From: Hyphomicrobiales bacterium
GTDB taxonomy: Bacteria; Pseudomonadota; Alphaproteobacteria; Rhizobiales; Kaistiaceae
Assembly (NCBI GenBank): GCA_017305635.1
Contig: JAFKKF010000006.1
Span: forward strand, 496,001 to 560,000
Reading direction: 5' to 3'
Length of the DNA stretch: 64,000 nt
Of the stretch, positions 46,147-57,530 are shown one piece after another (within the stretch, counting starts at the first letter, position 1; each line of letters opens with the position of its first letter). The notes beneath the pieces were generated by a model, which was given only the letters and a program-made list of their open reading frames with translations, did no database searches and had not been told where the DNA came from. A program made the translations under genes and the position numbers.

Positions 46147-47031
46147 CTAGCCGGCCAGCACCTTGGCAAGGGTCGTGCCGAGGCGGGCAGGGGAATCGGA
46201 AACATGGATTCCGGCCGATTTCATGGCCTCGATCTTGTCCCCGGCGCCGCCGTGGCCGCCGGCAATGATGGCGCCGGCATGCCCCATGCGCCGCCCGGGC
46301 GGGGCGGTGAGGCCGGCAATGAAGCCAACCATGGGTTTCTTACGCCCGCGTGACGCCTCGTCCCTGATGAACTGGGCCGCGGATTCCTCCGACGAGCCGC
46401 CGATCTCGCCGATCATGACGATCGACCGGGTCTCGTCGTCGGCGAGGAACATCTCGAGCACGTCGATGAAGTCCATGCCCTTGACCGGATCGCCGCCGAT
46501 GCCGACGGCCGAGGTCTGGCCGAGGCCGACATTGGTTGTCTGGAAGACCGCCTCGTAGGTGAGCGTGCCGGAGCGCGAGACAATGCCGACCGAGCCGCGC
46601 TTGAAGATGTTGCCCGGCATGATGCCGATCTTGCACTCGCCGGCGGTCATGACGCCCGGGCAGTTCGGGCCGACGAGGCGCGACTTCGAGCCTTCCAGCG
46701 CCCGGCGGACGCGGATCATGTCCTGCACCGGGATGCCCTCGGTGATGCACACGATAAGGGCAATTCCGGCGTCGATCGCCTCGAGAATGGCGTCGGCGGC
46801 GCCGGGCGGCGGCACGTAGATGACGCTGGCGTCGGCGCCGGTCGCGGCCCTGGCCTCGCCGACGGTGTCGAAGACGGGAAGGTTGAGATGGGTCTGGCCG
46901 CCCTTGCCGGGCGAAACGCCGCCGACCATCTTGGTCCCGTAGGCGATCGCCTGCTCGGAATGGAAGGTGCCGTTCTTGCCGGTGAAGCCCTGGCAGATGA
47001 CCTTGGTGGAGGCGTCGATGAGGATGGACAT
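46147..47031 (-). CDS. sucD: Succinyl-CoA synthetase alpha subunit
   Basis: The ATG at 47031 begins [29 protein letters not shown] and gives 294 residues, the normal length. The CoA-binding Rossmann fold is followed by the ligase part. The phosphorylated active-site His is His251 ([20 protein letters not shown]). [20 protein letters not shown] is a family signature. With SucC it makes succinate and ATP or GTP from succinyl-CoA. Its start is 11 bases after the sucC stop. Confidence 0.97.
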   Translation of the reverse strand: MSILIDASTKVICQGFTGKNGTFHSEQAIAYGTKMVGGVSPGKGGQTHLNLPVFDTVGEARAATGADASVIYVPPPGAADAILEAIDAGIALIVCITEGIPVQDMIRVRRALEGSKSRLVGPNCPGVMTAGECKIGIMPGNIFKRGSVGIVSRSGTLTYEAVFQTTNVGLGQTSAVGIGGDPVKGMDFIDVLEMFLADDETRSIVMIGEIGGSSEESAAQFIRDEASRGRKKPMVGFIAGLTAPPGRRMGHAGAIIAGGHGGAGDKIEAMKSAGIHVSDSPARLGTTLAKVLAG

Positions 47032-47042
47032 GATGGTACCCG

Positions 47043-48239
47043 TCAGCTCTTTCCGACCGCCTTGACGATCTTCTGCGCGGCGTCGTCGAGATCGTCGGCG
47101 CTGATGACGTTGAGGCCGGACTTGGCGATGATCGCCTTGCCCTCGGCGACGTTGGTGCCTTCGAGGCGGACGACCAGCGGAACCTTGAGGCCGACCTCCC
47201 TGACCGCGGCGATGATGCCTTCCGCGACGATGTCGCAGCGCATGATGCCGCCGAAGATGTTGACCAGGATGCCCTTCACCTTCGGATCGCCGGTGATGAT
47301 CTTGAAGGCGGCCGTCACCTTCTCCCGGGTGGCGCCGCCGCCGACGTCGAGGAAGTTTGCGGGCTCGGCGCCGTAGAGCTTGATGATGTCCATGGTCGCC
47401 ATGGCGAGGCCGGCGCCGTTGACCATGCAGCCGATGGTGCCGTCGAGCGCGACATAGTTGAGGTCGCTCTTCGAGGCCTCGACCTCGCGCGGATCCTCCT
47501 CGCCCGGATCGCGGAGCGCGGCGATCTCGGGATGGCGGAAGAGGGCGTTGTCGTCGAAGTTGATCTTGGCGTCGAGGCAGAGCAGCCGGCCGTCCTTGGT
47601 GACGACCAGCGGATTGATCTCGAGGAGGCTCATGTCCTTGGCCGTGAAGGCGGCATAGAGCCTGCCGATCAAGCCGACGCACTGCTCGACCAGCGGGCCC
47701 CTCAGGCCGAGGCCGAAGGCGATGGAGCGGCCGACATGGGGCGAGTAGCCTGCCGCCGGATCGACGTGGATGGTGAGGATCTTCTCGGGCGTCTTCGCCG
47801 CGACTTCCTCGATGTCCATGCCGCCTTCGCGCGAGGCGATGAAGGCGATGCGGCCGGTGGCGCGGTCGACGAGGGCGGAGAGGTAGAGCTCGCGGTCGAT
47901 GTCCGAGCCTTCCTCGAAATAGAGGCGCTGGACCCGGCGGCCTTCCGGGCCGGTCTGCTTGGTGACCAGCGTATTGCCGAGCATGGCCCTGGCGTGGCTC
48001 ACGGCTTCGTCGGCGGAGCGGGCGAGGCGGACGCCGCCCTTGTCGCCGGCTGCCGTCTCCTTGAACCTGCCCTTGCCGCGGCCGCCGGCATGGATTTGGG
48101 ATTTCACCACCCAGAGCGGACCGCCGAGGTCGCTGGCGGCCTTCGCGGCCTCCCCGATGGCGAGCACGGCGACGCCGCGGGAGAGCGGCACGCCGAATTC
48201 GCGAAGCACCGCCTTCGCCTGGTATTCGTGGACGTTCAT
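47043..48239 (-). CDS. sucC: Succinyl-CoA synthetase beta subunit
   Basis: The 398-residue protein starts [22 protein letters not shown], the family N-terminus. The ATP-grasp domain ([20 protein letters not shown], then [32 protein letters not shown]) and the C-terminal ligase domain ([42 protein letters not shown]) are intact. It binds the nucleotide and succinate. It lies between mdh and sucD, and the gap to mdh is about 70 bases. Confidence 0.97.
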   Translation of the reverse strand: MNVHEYQAKAVLREFGVPLSRGVAVLAIGEAAKAASDLGGPLWVVKSQIHAGGRGKGRFKETAAGDKGGVRLARSADEAVSHARAMLGNTLVTKQTGPEGRRVQRLYFEEGSDIDRELYLSALVDRATGRIAFIASREGGMDIEEVAAKTPEKILTIHVDPAAGYSPHVGRSIAFGLGLRGPLVEQCVGLIGRLYAAFTAKDMSLLEINPLVVTKDGRLLCLDAKINFDDNALFRHPEIAALRDPGEEDPREVEASKSDLNYVALDGTIGCMVNGAGLAMATMDIIKLYGAEPANFLDVGGGATREKVTAAFKIITGDPKVKGILVNIFGGIMRCDIVAEGIIAAVREVGLKVPLVVRLEGTNVAEGKAIIAKSGLNVISADDLDDAAQKIVKAVGKS

Positions 48240-48308
48240 TGGACTGTCCGGTCCCCCTTCATGGCCGGCGCCTTCCCGGCCGGGCCGGGGGCGCGGCTCG
48301 GTTTGCCG

Positions 48309-49349
<1,041 letters not shown>

Positions 49350-49419
49350 CTAAACCCATTGATGTTGCGGTGCAAGCGTTGCCGCCGTCGCGGAACGCGA
49401 CGCATCCGAAGGCTGTCTG

Positions 49420-50586
49420 TCAGGCCGCCGGACCGGTGGCATGTACCCCGGCGCGGCCGCGCGCGAGATACTCCGCCGAGCGCATCTCGGTGAGGCGCGA
49501 AACGGTGCGGCGAAAGGCCAGCGCCTCGCTGCCCTCATCGGCCCGGTAGAGGTCCGCGGGCTCCGCCGCGGCGGAGAGGACGACCTTCGTGCCGTGGTCA
49601 TAGAAGGTATCGATCAGGTTGATGAACCGGCGGGCGACGTCGCGGCGTTCGTCGGCAATGACGGGGACGTCGTCGATCAGGATCGTGTGATAGGCGCGGG
49701 CAAGGGCGGAATAGTCGGCCGTGCCGAGGGGCGCCTCGCAGAGCGCGGCGAAGGGAAAGCGGGCAACGCCCCGTCCGGCTTCCGGTACGGCAAGCCGCCG
49801 GCCCTTCACTTCGAGGACGGCCGGGCTGCCGTGCCCTCCCGCCAGGCGCTTCCATGCGGCATCGAGGGCGGCGCGCGCCGGCGGGCCGAGCGGCGTGACA
49901 TAGATCGGCGCCTCGGCGAGGTTGCGCAGCCGGTAGTCGACGGTGCCGTTCAGCGCGACGACGTCGACATGGCGCTTCAGGATCTCGATGAAGGGGAGGA
50001 AGAGCGCGCGGTTGAGGCCGTCGCGGTAGAGGTCGTCGGGTGCCGTGTTGGACGTGGCGACGAGGACGAGGCCGCGGGCGAAGAGCTCGCCGAAGAGGCG
50101 CGACAGGATCATGGCATCGGCGATGTCGGTGACCATGAACTCGTCGAGGCAGAGGAGGCGCGTCTCCTCCGCGATCTGCCCGGCAACGGGCACGATCGGA
50201 TCGCCGGCCTTGCCGTTCCCTGCCTTCGCCGCCTCGCGGAGCGCGTGGATGCGGTCATGGACGTCGGCCATGAATTCATGGAAATGGGCGCGGCGCTTGC
50301 GCGCCGGCGCGGCGACGGCGAAGAACTCGTCCATGACGAAGGTCTTGCCGCGCCCGACATCGCCCCAGACGTAGAGGCCCTTCAGCGGCGCCCTGGCCTT
50401 GCCGCCGAAGAGCCAGCCGAGCGAGCTGTCCTTGCGGGCGAGCCGCCGCTCGGCAAGCTCGCCATTCAGCCGGTCGAGACGCTTGAGCAGGGCGAGCTGG
50501 GAGGGGTCGCGCGTGACATCGCCGGCCGCGGCGAGGGCCTCGTAGCGGCCGGTGAGCTCTCCCCGCCCGGACAGGGTCTCGGTCAC
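49420..50586 (-). CDS. zapE: Cell division ATPase ZapE / AFG1-like
   Basis: A GTG at 50586 is chosen as the start. GGGGGCGAC precedes it and no ATG exists before the Walker A motif. The 388-residue protein has Walker A GDVGRGKT (75-82), HFHEFMADVHDRIHALR typical of AFG1/ZapE, Walker B LLCLDEFMVTDIADAM and the sensor-like VATSNTAPDDLYRDGLNR. C-terminal FINLIDTFYDHGTKVVLSA is also typical. ZapE acts with FtsZ during constriction and AFG1 relatives act in quality control. It lies between the Omp19-like lipoprotein gene and mdh. Confidence 0.93.
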   Translation of the reverse strand: MTETLSGRGELTGRYEALAAAGDVTRDPSQLALLKRLDRLNGELAERRLARKDSSLGWLFGGKARAPLKGLYVWGDVGRGKTFVMDEFFAVAAPARKRRAHFHEFMADVHDRIHALREAAKAGNGKAGDPIVPVAGQIAEETRLLCLDEFMVTDIADAMILSRLFGELFARGLVLVATSNTAPDDLYRDGLNRALFLPFIEILKRHVDVVALNGTVDYRLRNLAEAPIYVTPLGPPARAALDAAWKRLAGGHGSPAVLEVKGRRLAVPEAGRGVARFPFAALCEAPLGTADYSALARAYHTILIDDVPVIADERRDVARRFINLIDTFYDHGTKVVLSAAAEPADLYRADEGSEALAFRRTVSRLTEMRSAEYLARGRAGVHATGPAA

Positions 50587-50621
50587 GTCGCCCCCGAAAG
50601 ACTGTGAAGGTCCGCCGCCGG

Positions 50622-51143
50622 CTAGCGGTAGAAGGAAATCTGGCCGCCCGCCGTGGTCGAGCCGTCGAAGCGGCTGGCGCCGCTCGAATTGAGGTGCGCG
50701 ACCGGCGCGCCGCCGGTCCCGGCAAGGGTCACCTGCGTCCCTTGCAGGTTCCAGGCGGAGATGGATTTCAGCGTCGCATTGCTGCAGCCGCGGGTCGAGG
50801 CCCGGTAGCCGCCGGTCCAGCTGGTCAGCGTCATGAAGAGCTGGCAGGAATCGCCGGACGAAGCGATGGTCCAGCCGCCGAGAAGGTCGGTGCGGCCGAC
50901 CGCGCCACTGCCACCGCCGGAAGCGGGCGGCGGCGCGCCGGGGGCGCCCGGCTGCGGCGTCATCGGCTCGGGCAGCGGGGCGGAGGCAACCGGACCGGTC
51001 GGCGGAGGCGGCGGCAGGCCGCCGGCGGCTTCCGGCGGCTCGCTGGGCTTGCCGCCCATGGGACCGAGCCCGATGGCTCCAATCGATCCGCACCCGGCAA
51101 GCGCAAGCGCGAGCGCCAGCGGCACGAAACGATTGACGAACAT
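50622..51143 (-). CDS. Omp19-like outer membrane lipoprotein with AprI/Inh domain
   Basis: The start at 51143 gives 173 residues with a lipoprotein signal ending in the lipobox ALAGC (Cys18). A long Pro/Gly/Ala linker (about 30-80) is followed by a C-terminal eight-stranded-barrel-type domain (LLGGWTIASSGDSCQLFMTL, with a second Cys in STRGCSNATLKSI, then WNLQGTQVTLAGTGG). This is the arrangement of Brucella Omp19, an AprI/Inh-family protease inhibitor anchored in the outer membrane. It lies 36 bases upstream of zapE on the same strand. Confidence 0.88.
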   Translation of the reverse strand: MFVNRFVPLALALALAGCGSIGAIGLGPMGGKPSEPPEAAGGLPPPPPTGPVASAPLPEPMTPQPGAPGAPPPASGGGSGAVGRTDLLGGWTIASSGDSCQLFMTLTSWTGGYRASTRGCSNATLKSISAWNLQGTQVTLAGTGGAPVAHLNSSGASRFDGSTTAGGQISFYR

Positions 51144-51256
51144 CAGCACTGCCCTCGTCGCCGAAACCCGTTGATTCGGGTCATAGATACAGATTGTAGC
51201 GGCTTTCGGGCAAGGACGGTCGCCGTTTTCCGATCTTTCGTGCCGCGGGTAGCCGA

Positions 51257-51439
51257 TCAGCCGGCGCTCGCCGGCAGCGGGAGGTTCAGCTCGGCCGCCT
51301 TGGCGCGCACCTCGGTCTCGGGACGGCCGAGGACGTGGCAGACCTGGGCAGCCGGAACGCCGGCATTCCAGAGCTCGCGAAGCTTGTCCACGGCGCTGAT
51401 GGTCCACGGCTTGCCGCCGTTCAGCGTGACATTGTCCAT
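51257..51439 (-). CDS. Small GcrA-like helix-turn-helix protein, 60 aa
   Basis: AAGGAGA lies 8 bases before the ATG at 51439. The 60-residue product reads WTISAVDKLRELWNAGVPAAQ and then VCHVLGRPETEVRAKAAEL, close in pattern to the N-terminal DNA-binding helices of GcrA, the alphaproteobacterial cell-cycle regulator (W-x-x-x-x-x-x-L-x-x-L-W then a helix-turn-helix). The rest of GcrA is missing. It may be a small DNA-binding protein, and function is not established. It lies between sdhB and the Omp19-like gene on the same strand. Confidence 0.65.
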   Translation of the reverse strand: MDNVTLNGGKPWTISAVDKLRELWNAGVPAAQVCHVLGRPETEVRAKAAELNLPLPASAG

Positions 51440-51520
51440 GACGGTTCTCCTTCCCGGGGAGCCCCCTTCGCCAGTACCGAACATGGGCATCGGGTGCGGG
51501 ATGACAAGCCCGCGGCAAGG

Positions 51521-52300
51521 TCACACGCGCCGTTCGACCATCATCTTCTTGATCTCGGCGATGGCCTTCGCCGGGTTCAGGCCCTTCGGGCAGGTCTGGG
51601 CGCAGTTCATGATGGTGTGGCAGCGATAGAGCCGGAAGGGATCCTCGAGGTTGTCGAGGCGGTCGCCCTTGCCCTCGTCGCGCGAGTCGATCAGCCAGCG
51701 ATAGGCCTGGAGGAGAACGGCTGGCCCGAGATAGCGCTCGCCGTTCCACCAGTAGGAGGGGCAGGAGGTCGAGCAGCAGGCGCAGAGGATGCACTCGTAG
51801 AGGCCGTCGAGCTTCTCGCGGTCGTCATGCGACTGGCGCCACTCCTTCTGCGGCTGCGGCGTCTCGGTATGCAGCCAGGGCTCGATGGAGCGGAGCTGGG
51901 CGTAGAAGGTCGTCAGGTCCGGCACCAGGTCCTTGACCACCGGCAGGTGGGGAAGCGGATAGATGCGGATGGCGCCGTCGACGTCGTCCATGGTGCGCGT
52001 GCAGGCGAGGGTGTTCTCGCCGTCGATGTTCATCGCACAGGAACCGCAGACGCCCTCGCGGCAGGAGCGGCGGAAGGTGAGCGTCGGGTCGATGTGATTC
52101 TTGATCCAGATCAGCCCGTCGAGGATCATCGGGGGACAGTCGTCCGTATCGACGAAATAGGTGTCGACATGCGGATTGGCGCCCGAGTCCGGATCGTAGC
52201 GGTAGATGCGGTATTCGCGGGTGTGCCTGGCGCCGGCGGGCTTGTCCCAGGTCTTGCCGGCGGTGACCTTGGAGTTCTTCGGAAGGGTGAGCTGGACCAT
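51521..52300 (-). CDS. sdhB: Succinate dehydrogenase iron-sulfur subunit
   Basis: The ATG at 52300 ([12 protein letters not shown]) gives 259 residues. The [2Fe-2S] ligands are in [21 protein letters not shown]. The [4Fe-4S] and [3Fe-4S] ligands are in [17 protein letters not shown] and [17 protein letters not shown]. It carries electrons from SdhA FAD to quinone at the inner membrane. It is separated from sdhA by the DUF3052 gene, which is often found there in rhizobia. Confidence 0.97.
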   Translation of the reverse strand: MVQLTLPKNSKVTAGKTWDKPAGARHTREYRIYRYDPDSGANPHVDTYFVDTDDCPPMILDGLIWIKNHIDPTLTFRRSCREGVCGSCAMNIDGENTLACTRTMDDVDGAIRIYPLPHLPVVKDLVPDLTTFYAQLRSIEPWLHTETPQPQKEWRQSHDDREKLDGLYECILCACCSTSCPSYWWNGERYLGPAVLLQAYRWLIDSRDEGKGDRLDNLEDPFRLYRCHTIMNCAQTCPKGLNPAKAIAEIKKMMVERRV

Positions 52301-52451
52301 GGGAATTTCGCGTCGTTCAATAGGCGCGGGGACGTTAGCGCCTCCGGCGGGCCGTGACGAGGGAAAAGCGCCGGATGCCTGCCATGCGGGCGATTGATTT
52401 GTCGCCCTTCCGGGCGGCAAGCCGCATTCCGGCGTCTGCCGGAAAACGCGC

Positions 52452-52895
52452 CTAGCGGCGGTCGACGCGGATGACGAGCTTCAGCCCCGACCACATGTTG
52501 TCGACGGCGGCGACCTTGACGTCGACGAGGTCGAGCTTCAGCGCTTCGGCGCGGACGACGTCCTCGCTCACGTCGGTCGGGACGTGGGAGGCTTTCTTCG
52601 GCCAGGAGACCCAGATGGCGCCATCCCGCTTGATCGCCTTCTGCAGGCGATGAAGGTGATGGGAGAGTTCCTCCCGGCTCTTGGTGAAGGCATGGACAAG
52701 GTCATATTCGCCGGCCGGCAGCGGACGCGACCAGTCCTGGCGCCTGGCGACCTTGGCGAAATCGGCGGCCGCGGCGAGCTCGGCAAGTTCCTCGGGAAGC
52801 GCGACGAAAGCCACAACCATGCCGGGCTTGTAGCCAAGCTTGTCAGGCAGGGGCTTCGGCGAGTAGCCGGCCGAGGAAAAGGTCGTGAAGGACAT
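52452..52895 (-). CDS. DUF3052 family protein
   Basis: The start at 52895 gives 147 residues beginning [25 protein letters not shown], the DUF3052 N-terminus. It has the family features [32 protein letters not shown] and [17 protein letters not shown], and a C-terminal [18 protein letters not shown]. It looks like a small Rossmann-type protein without a known reaction. It sits between sdhA and sdhB on the same strand, so it may be co-transcribed with the complex II genes. Confidence 0.88.
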   Translation of the reverse strand: MSFTTFSSAGYSPKPLPDKLGYKPGMVVAFVALPEELAELAAAADFAKVARRQDWSRPLPAGEYDLVHAFTKSREELSHHLHRLQKAIKRDGAIWVSWPKKASHVPTDVSEDVVRAEALKLDLVDVKVAAVDNMWSGLKLVIRVDRR

Positions 52896-53016
52896 GCCGT
52901 GAGCGGCGCCGTTAACGAGTCGGTAAGACCCAACAACGGAGAGAATACAGGCAAAGTCCTTGAAAAAGAATGACTTTGCCGGGCGCCCGGCAAAGCCGCG
53001 CCTTTCAGGCATTTCC

Positions 53017-54840
53017 TTAGTAAACGCGCGCCTTCGGCTCGATGTACTGCATGTCGTTGGTGAGCGTATAGGTATGCACCGGGCGATAGTCGAGGACGAC
53101 CTTCTCGGCCGATCCGTCGATGAAGGACAGGGTGTGCTTCATCCAGTTCTTGTCGTCGCGGTCCGGGAAATCCTCGCGGGCATGCGCTCCGCGCGATTCC
53201 TGCCGGTTGAGGGCGGAGTCCATGGTGACCACCGCCTGGGCGATGAGGTTGTCGTATTCGAGCGTCTCGATGAGGTCGGAGTTCCAGATCAGCGAGCGGT
53301 CGCTGACGCGGATGTCGGCGGAAGCCTTCCAGGTCTCGTAGATGCGGGCATGGCCCTTCTGGAGGAGGTCGCCGGTGCGGAAGACGGCGCAGTGCTCCTG
53401 CATGGTCTTCTGCATGCGGAGCCGCAGGTCGGCGGTCGGCGTCGAGCCGCTGGCATTGCGGAAGCGGTCGAGGCGGGAGACGGCATAGTCGCCGGCATCC
53501 TTCGGCAGGTCGCGGTGCTTCTCGCCCTTCTCGATGGTCGCGGCGGCCCGCAGCGCCGCGGCGCGGCCGAAGACGACGAGGTCGGTGAGCGAATTGGAGC
53601 CGAGGCGGTTGGCGCCGTGGACGGAGACGCAGGCGGCCTCGCCCACCGCCATCAGGCCGGGAACGATGCGGTCGGGATCGCCATCGACCTTGGTCACCAC
53701 CTCGCCGTGATAGTTCGTCGGGATCCCGCCCATGTTGTAGTGGACGGTAGGCAGGACCGGGATCGGCTCGCGGCGCACGTCGACGCCGGAGAAGATGCGC
53801 GCCGATTCCGAGATGCCGGGCAGGCGCTCGTGGATGATCTTCGGGTCGAGGTGCTCGAGATGGAGGTGGATGTGGTCCTTGTTGGGACCGACGCCGCGTC
53901 CCTCGTGGATCTCGACGGTCATCGAGCGCGAGACGACATCGCGCGAGGCGAGGTCCTTGGCGTGGGGCGCATAGCGCTCCATGAAGCGCTCGCCCTCGGA
54001 ATTGGTCAGGTAGCCGCCCTCGCCGCGCACGCCCTCGGTGATCAGCACGCCGGCGCCGAAGATGCCGGTCGGATGGAACTGCACGAATTCCATGTCCTGG
54101 AGGGGCAGGCCGGCGCGCAGCACCATGCCGCCGCCGTCGCCGGTGCAGGTATGGGCCGAGGTGCAGGAGAAATAGGCGCGGCCGTAGCCGCCGGTGGCGA
54201 GGATCGTCTTGTGGGCGCGGAAGCGGTGCAGCGTGCCGTCTTCCATCGAGAGCGCCACCACGCCCCGGCAGGCGCCATCCTCCATGATCAGGTCGATGGC
54301 GAAGTATTCGATGAAGAACTCGCTCGCATGCCGGAGGGACTGGCCGTAGAGCGTATGCAGCATGGCATGGCCGGTGCGGTCGGCCGCCGCGCAGGTGCGC
54401 TGCGCGATGCCCTTGCCGAACTCCGTCGTCATGCCGCCGAAGGGGCGCTGGTAGATCCGGCCGTCCTCGGTGCGCGAGAAGGGCAGCCCGTAATGCTCCA
54501 GCTCGTAGACGGCTTCGGGCGCCTCGCGGACGAGATATTCGATGGCGTCCTGGTCACCCAGCCAGTCCGATCCCTTGACGGTGTCGTACATGTGCCAGCG
54601 CCAGTCGTCCGGGCCCATGTTGCCGAGCGAGGCGGCAATGCCGCCCTGCGCGGCCACGGTATGCGAGCGGGTCGGGAAGACCTTGGAAATGCAGGCGGTC
54701 CTGAGGCCCGCCTCTGAGCAGCCGAGCGTGGCGCGAAGCCCGGCGCCGCCGGCGCCGACGACGACCACGTCGAAACTGTGGTCGATGAAAGAATAGGCGC
54801 GGCCGTTGACGCCGGGCGCGGCGATGGAACCGTCGGCCAT
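53017..54840 (-). CDS. sdhA: Succinate dehydrogenase flavoprotein subunit
   Basis: The 607-residue protein has the FAD loop [20 protein letters not shown], the covalent-flavin motif [19 protein letters not shown] (His of SHT), the substrate-binding [21 protein letters not shown], the catalytic Arg region and [19 protein letters not shown] near residue 410. It oxidises succinate to fumarate on the cytoplasmic face of complex II. The start follows the sdhD stop by one base, so the sdhCDA genes are tightly packed. Confidence 0.97.
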   Translation of the reverse strand: MADGSIAAPGVNGRAYSFIDHSFDVVVVGAGGAGLRATLGCSEAGLRTACISKVFPTRSHTVAAQGGIAASLGNMGPDDWRWHMYDTVKGSDWLGDQDAIEYLVREAPEAVYELEHYGLPFSRTEDGRIYQRPFGGMTTEFGKGIAQRTCAAADRTGHAMLHTLYGQSLRHASEFFIEYFAIDLIMEDGACRGVVALSMEDGTLHRFRAHKTILATGGYGRAYFSCTSAHTCTGDGGGMVLRAGLPLQDMEFVQFHPTGIFGAGVLITEGVRGEGGYLTNSEGERFMERYAPHAKDLASRDVVSRSMTVEIHEGRGVGPNKDHIHLHLEHLDPKIIHERLPGISESARIFSGVDVRREPIPVLPTVHYNMGGIPTNYHGEVVTKVDGDPDRIVPGLMAVGEAACVSVHGANRLGSNSLTDLVVFGRAAALRAAATIEKGEKHRDLPKDAGDYAVSRLDRFRNASGSTPTADLRLRMQKTMQEHCAVFRTGDLLQKGHARIYETWKASADIRVSDRSLIWNSDLIETLEYDNLIAQAVVTMDSALNRQESRGAHAREDFPDRDDKNWMKHTLSFIDGSAEKVVLDYRPVHTYTLTNDMQYIEPKARVY

Positions 54841-54841
54841 G

Positions 54842-55234
54842 TCAGCCTCCGAAGGCGAGCTTGAGGACGGCGAAGATCCCGATCGCGGCGACCGCGATCG
54901 TGAAGAACGTGCTGCCGACGAGGGCGAGCAGCTTCAGGCCTTCGCTGTGGACGTAATCCTCGACGACGACCTGCATGCCGATGCGCATGTGGATGGCGAC
55001 CGAGACGAAGAGGAGGACGAGGATGAGGGCGGCGAGCGGCGAGGAAAGCGTGGCGACGACTTCCGCATAGGGCCGGCCGATCACCATCAGCATCAGGACG
55101 ATGAAGGCGATGGAGAGGATCGCATTGGCGGCGCCGGTGACGCGCTGGCGCCAGAAATGGGTGGTGCCCTCGTGCGCGGCGCCGAGGAAGAGGACGCGGC
55201 TGAGGGGCGTGCGCATGGTGCTCTTGCCGGCCAT
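54842..55234 (-). CDS. sdhD: Succinate dehydrogenase membrane anchor subunit
   Basis: The ATG at 55234 overlaps the sdhC stop by one base (TGATG). The 130-residue protein has three transmembrane helices ([48 protein letters not shown]). The haem-ligand region is [20 protein letters not shown], as in alphaproteobacterial SdhD. It anchors SdhAB and helps form the quinone site. Confidence 0.93.
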   Translation of the reverse strand: MAGKSTMRTPLSRVLFLGAAHEGTTHFWRQRVTGAANAILSIAFIVLMLMVIGRPYAEVVATLSSPLAALILVLLFVSVAIHMRIGMQVVVEDYVHSEGLKLLALVGSTFFTIAVAAIGIFAVLKLAFGG

Positions 55235-55632
55235 CACGCCACCATGAAGCCGATGACGACGACGATGATCGTGAGCACGACCGAGGCGACCAGGTTGGCG
55301 ATGGCGAGGTTGTCGCGCGCCGGCTTGCCCATGCCGCGGCCGGTATCCCAGACGAAGTGGCGGAGGCCGCCGAGCAGGTGGTGGATCAGGGCCCAGGTGA
55401 ACCCGATCAGGATCAGGATGCCGAACCAGGAGCCGAGGAAGCCGTTGGCGATCCGGAAGGCGTGCTCGCTGGTTGCCGCGGCCATCAGCCACCAGGCGAG
55501 CAGGGCGGTGCCGAAATAGAGGCCCATCCCCGTGATGCGGTGGACGATCGACATGATCATCGTCATCCGCCAGCGATAGATCCAGATATGCGGCGAGAGC
55601 GGGCGGTTCGCCTTGACGTCGGCGTTGGACAT
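55234..55632 (-). CDS. sdhC: Succinate dehydrogenase cytochrome b556 subunit
   Basis: The ATG at 55632 gives 132 residues starting [28 protein letters not shown] and [19 protein letters not shown] are SdhC signatures. The haem ligand is expected in [20 protein letters not shown]. Three transmembrane helices are clear. It is the first gene of the sdhCDA-DUF3052-sdhB run and is divergent from leuB, with about 220 bases between starts. Confidence 0.94.
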   Translation of the reverse strand: MSNADVKANRPLSPHIWIYRWRMTMIMSIVHRITGMGLYFGTALLAWWLMAAATSEHAFRIANGFLGSWFGILILIGFTWALIHHLLGGLRHFVWDTGRGMGKPARDNLAIANLVASVVLTIIVVVIGFMVA

Positions 55633-55851
55633 TCTTCTTGCCTTGCCCCAGGTCCCGAGAAAGGGTTCGGCCGTTCTAGCGCCGCTACCGCGCCGCGTCA
55701 AAACAGCTTTGAGCATTTCGAAAGAGCGCGGAATGCATGCCCGGTCAGGAATGTCGGACCGGTGGCCGCCGTCCGATCCGGCGGGAGCGCTTGCCAAGGC
55801 CGCGATTGGCCGATAGCAACCGGCGACCAATCAGAGAACGGGGCTTCCGCC

Positions 55852-56955
55852 ATGGCTGCGCATCATCTCCTCCTCCTTCCCGGCGACGGCATCGGGCCGG
55901 AGGTCATGGGCGAGGTGAAGCGGGTCATCGCGTGGCTGAACGGGAAGGGGCCTGACCGGTTCGACTACGAGGAGGACCTGGTCGGCGGTTGCGCCTATGA
56001 CGCGCATGGCAAGGCGGTCTCCGATGCGACCATGAAGAAGGCCCTCGCCGCCGATGCCGTCCTCTTCGGCGCGGTGGGCGGGCCGAAATGGGACAAGGTC
56101 GCGTATGACGTGCGGCCGGAAGCGGGGCTGCTCAGGCTGCGCAAGGATCTGGAGCTTTTCGCCAATCTCCGCCCGGCAATCTGCTACCCGGCGCTCGCCG
56201 AGGCCTCCTCGCTGAAGAGGGATCTGGTCGACGGCCTCGACATCCTGATCATCCGCGAGCTCACCGGCGGCGTCTATTTCGGCGAGCCGAAGACGATCAC
56301 CGACATCGGCAATGGCCAGAAGCGCGCCATCGACACGCAGGTCTACGATACCTACGAGATCGAGCGCATTGCCCGCGTCGCCTTCGACCTGGCAAGGACC
56401 CGCCGGAAGAAGGTCACCTCGATGGAGAAGCGGAACGTCATGAAGTCGGGCGTGCTGTGGAACGAGGTGGTAACCGCGGTCCACCAGCGCGAATACAAGG
56501 ACGTGGCGCTCGAGCACATGCTGGCGGATGCCGGCGGGATGCAGCTCGTCCGCGCGCCGAAGCAGTTCGACGTGATCGTCACCGACAACCTGTTCGGCGA
56601 CATGCTCTCGGACGTCGCCGCGATGCTGACCGGCTCGCTCGGCATGCTGCCTTCGGCCTCCCTCGGCCTGCCGGATGCCAAGACCGGCAAGCGCAAGGCG
56701 CTCTACGAGCCTGTGCACGGCTCGGCCCCGGACATTGCCGGCAAGGGCATCGCCAATCCGATCGCGATGCTCGCCAGCTTCGCCATGGCGCTCCGCTATT
56801 CCTTCGGCCTGATCGCGCAGGCCGACGCGCTGGAGACGGCGATCTCGCGGGTGCTCGACAAGGGGCTGCGGACCGCCGACATCTGGCAGGAAGGCACCAC
56901 CAAGGTCGGTACGCGCGAGATGGGCGACGCCATCCTCGCCGAGCTTGCCGCCTGA
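55852..56955 (+). CDS. leuB: 3-isopropylmalate dehydrogenase
   Basis: The start at 55852 ([18 protein letters not shown]) gives 367 residues. The NAD- and substrate-site signatures are [23 protein letters not shown] (Arg residues), [12 protein letters not shown] and the metal-binding [34 protein letters not shown], with [15 protein letters not shown] near the C-terminus. It makes 2-oxoisocaproate in leucine synthesis. The next gene starts 23 bases downstream and probably shares the transcript. Confidence 0.96.
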   Translation: MAAHHLLLLPGDGIGPEVMGEVKRVIAWLNGKGPDRFDYEEDLVGGCAYDAHGKAVSDATMKKALAADAVLFGAVGGPKWDKVAYDVRPEAGLLRLRKDLELFANLRPAICYPALAEASSLKRDLVDGLDILIIRELTGGVYFGEPKTITDIGNGQKRAIDTQVYDTYEIERIARVAFDLARTRRKKVTSMEKRNVMKSGVLWNEVVTAVHQREYKDVALEHMLADAGGMQLVRAPKQFDVIVTDNLFGDMLSDVAAMLTGSLGMLPSASLGLPDAKTGKRKALYEPVHGSAPDIAGKGIANPIAMLASFAMALRYSFGLIAQADALETAISRVLDKGLRTADIWQEGTTKVGTREMGDAILAELAA

Positions 56956-56978
56956 CCAGACCGAGCCGGGAGAGCGCC

Positions 56979-57530
56979 ATGACGCGGATCTACGACAACC
57001 CCAAATTCGCCCTCCGGCTCAATATCTCGGTGGTCGTCCTGGTGGTCGTCACCATCTATGGCCTGTTCGAGCTCTACACCGCCTTCTTCCGCACCGATCC
57101 GCCGGACTCGACCGGCGCGCTGTTCGGCATCTTCTTCGTCGGGGGCGGCATCTGGGGCGGCTACCAGACCTGGAACGACAATCGCGACAAGCTCGCCGCC
57201 TTCGAGGTCGACGAGGCGGCGGGCACTGCGGTCGCGACGCTCTGGCGGCCGTTCACGTCGCTGAAGCTCGCCGGTCCGCTCGAACAGTTCACCCGCTGGC
57301 GCTTCAAGGTGCAGGTGGCGAGCCGGGGCGTTCGCAGCTACCACTTCTTCTTCCGTGCACTGGGCTACCCGCGCGAAATCCAGATGGAAATCCCGCGCGG
57401 CACCAGGCTTGCCGAGGTGCTCCGCCGGATCGCGCCGGTGGCCGTGGCGGACTACGAGGACAATACCGGGACCGGCCCCGATGCTGCGTCCGATCAGCCG
57501 ACGCCCGATCAGCCGACAAAGGTGTCGTAG
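56979..57530 (+). CDS. Membrane protein of unknown function, 183 aa
   Basis: GGGAGAG precedes the ATG at 56979. Two transmembrane segments lie at about 13-32 ([20 protein letters not shown]) and 45-62 ([19 protein letters not shown]). The rest is a cytoplasmic or periplasmic domain ([20 protein letters not shown]) with [19 protein letters not shown]. The C-terminal tail repeats [11 protein letters not shown] recognise no family. The gene follows leuB by 23 bases. Its last 22 bases overlap the 3' end of the convergent mntH gene. Confidence 0.8.
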   Translation: MTRIYDNPKFALRLNISVVVLVVVTIYGLFELYTAFFRTDPPDSTGALFGIFFVGGGIWGGYQTWNDNRDKLAAFEVDEAAGTAVATLWRPFTSLKLAGPLEQFTRWRFKVQVASRGVRSYHFFFRALGYPREIQMEIPRGTRLAEVLRRIAPVAVADYEDNTGTGPDAASDQPTPDQPTKVS

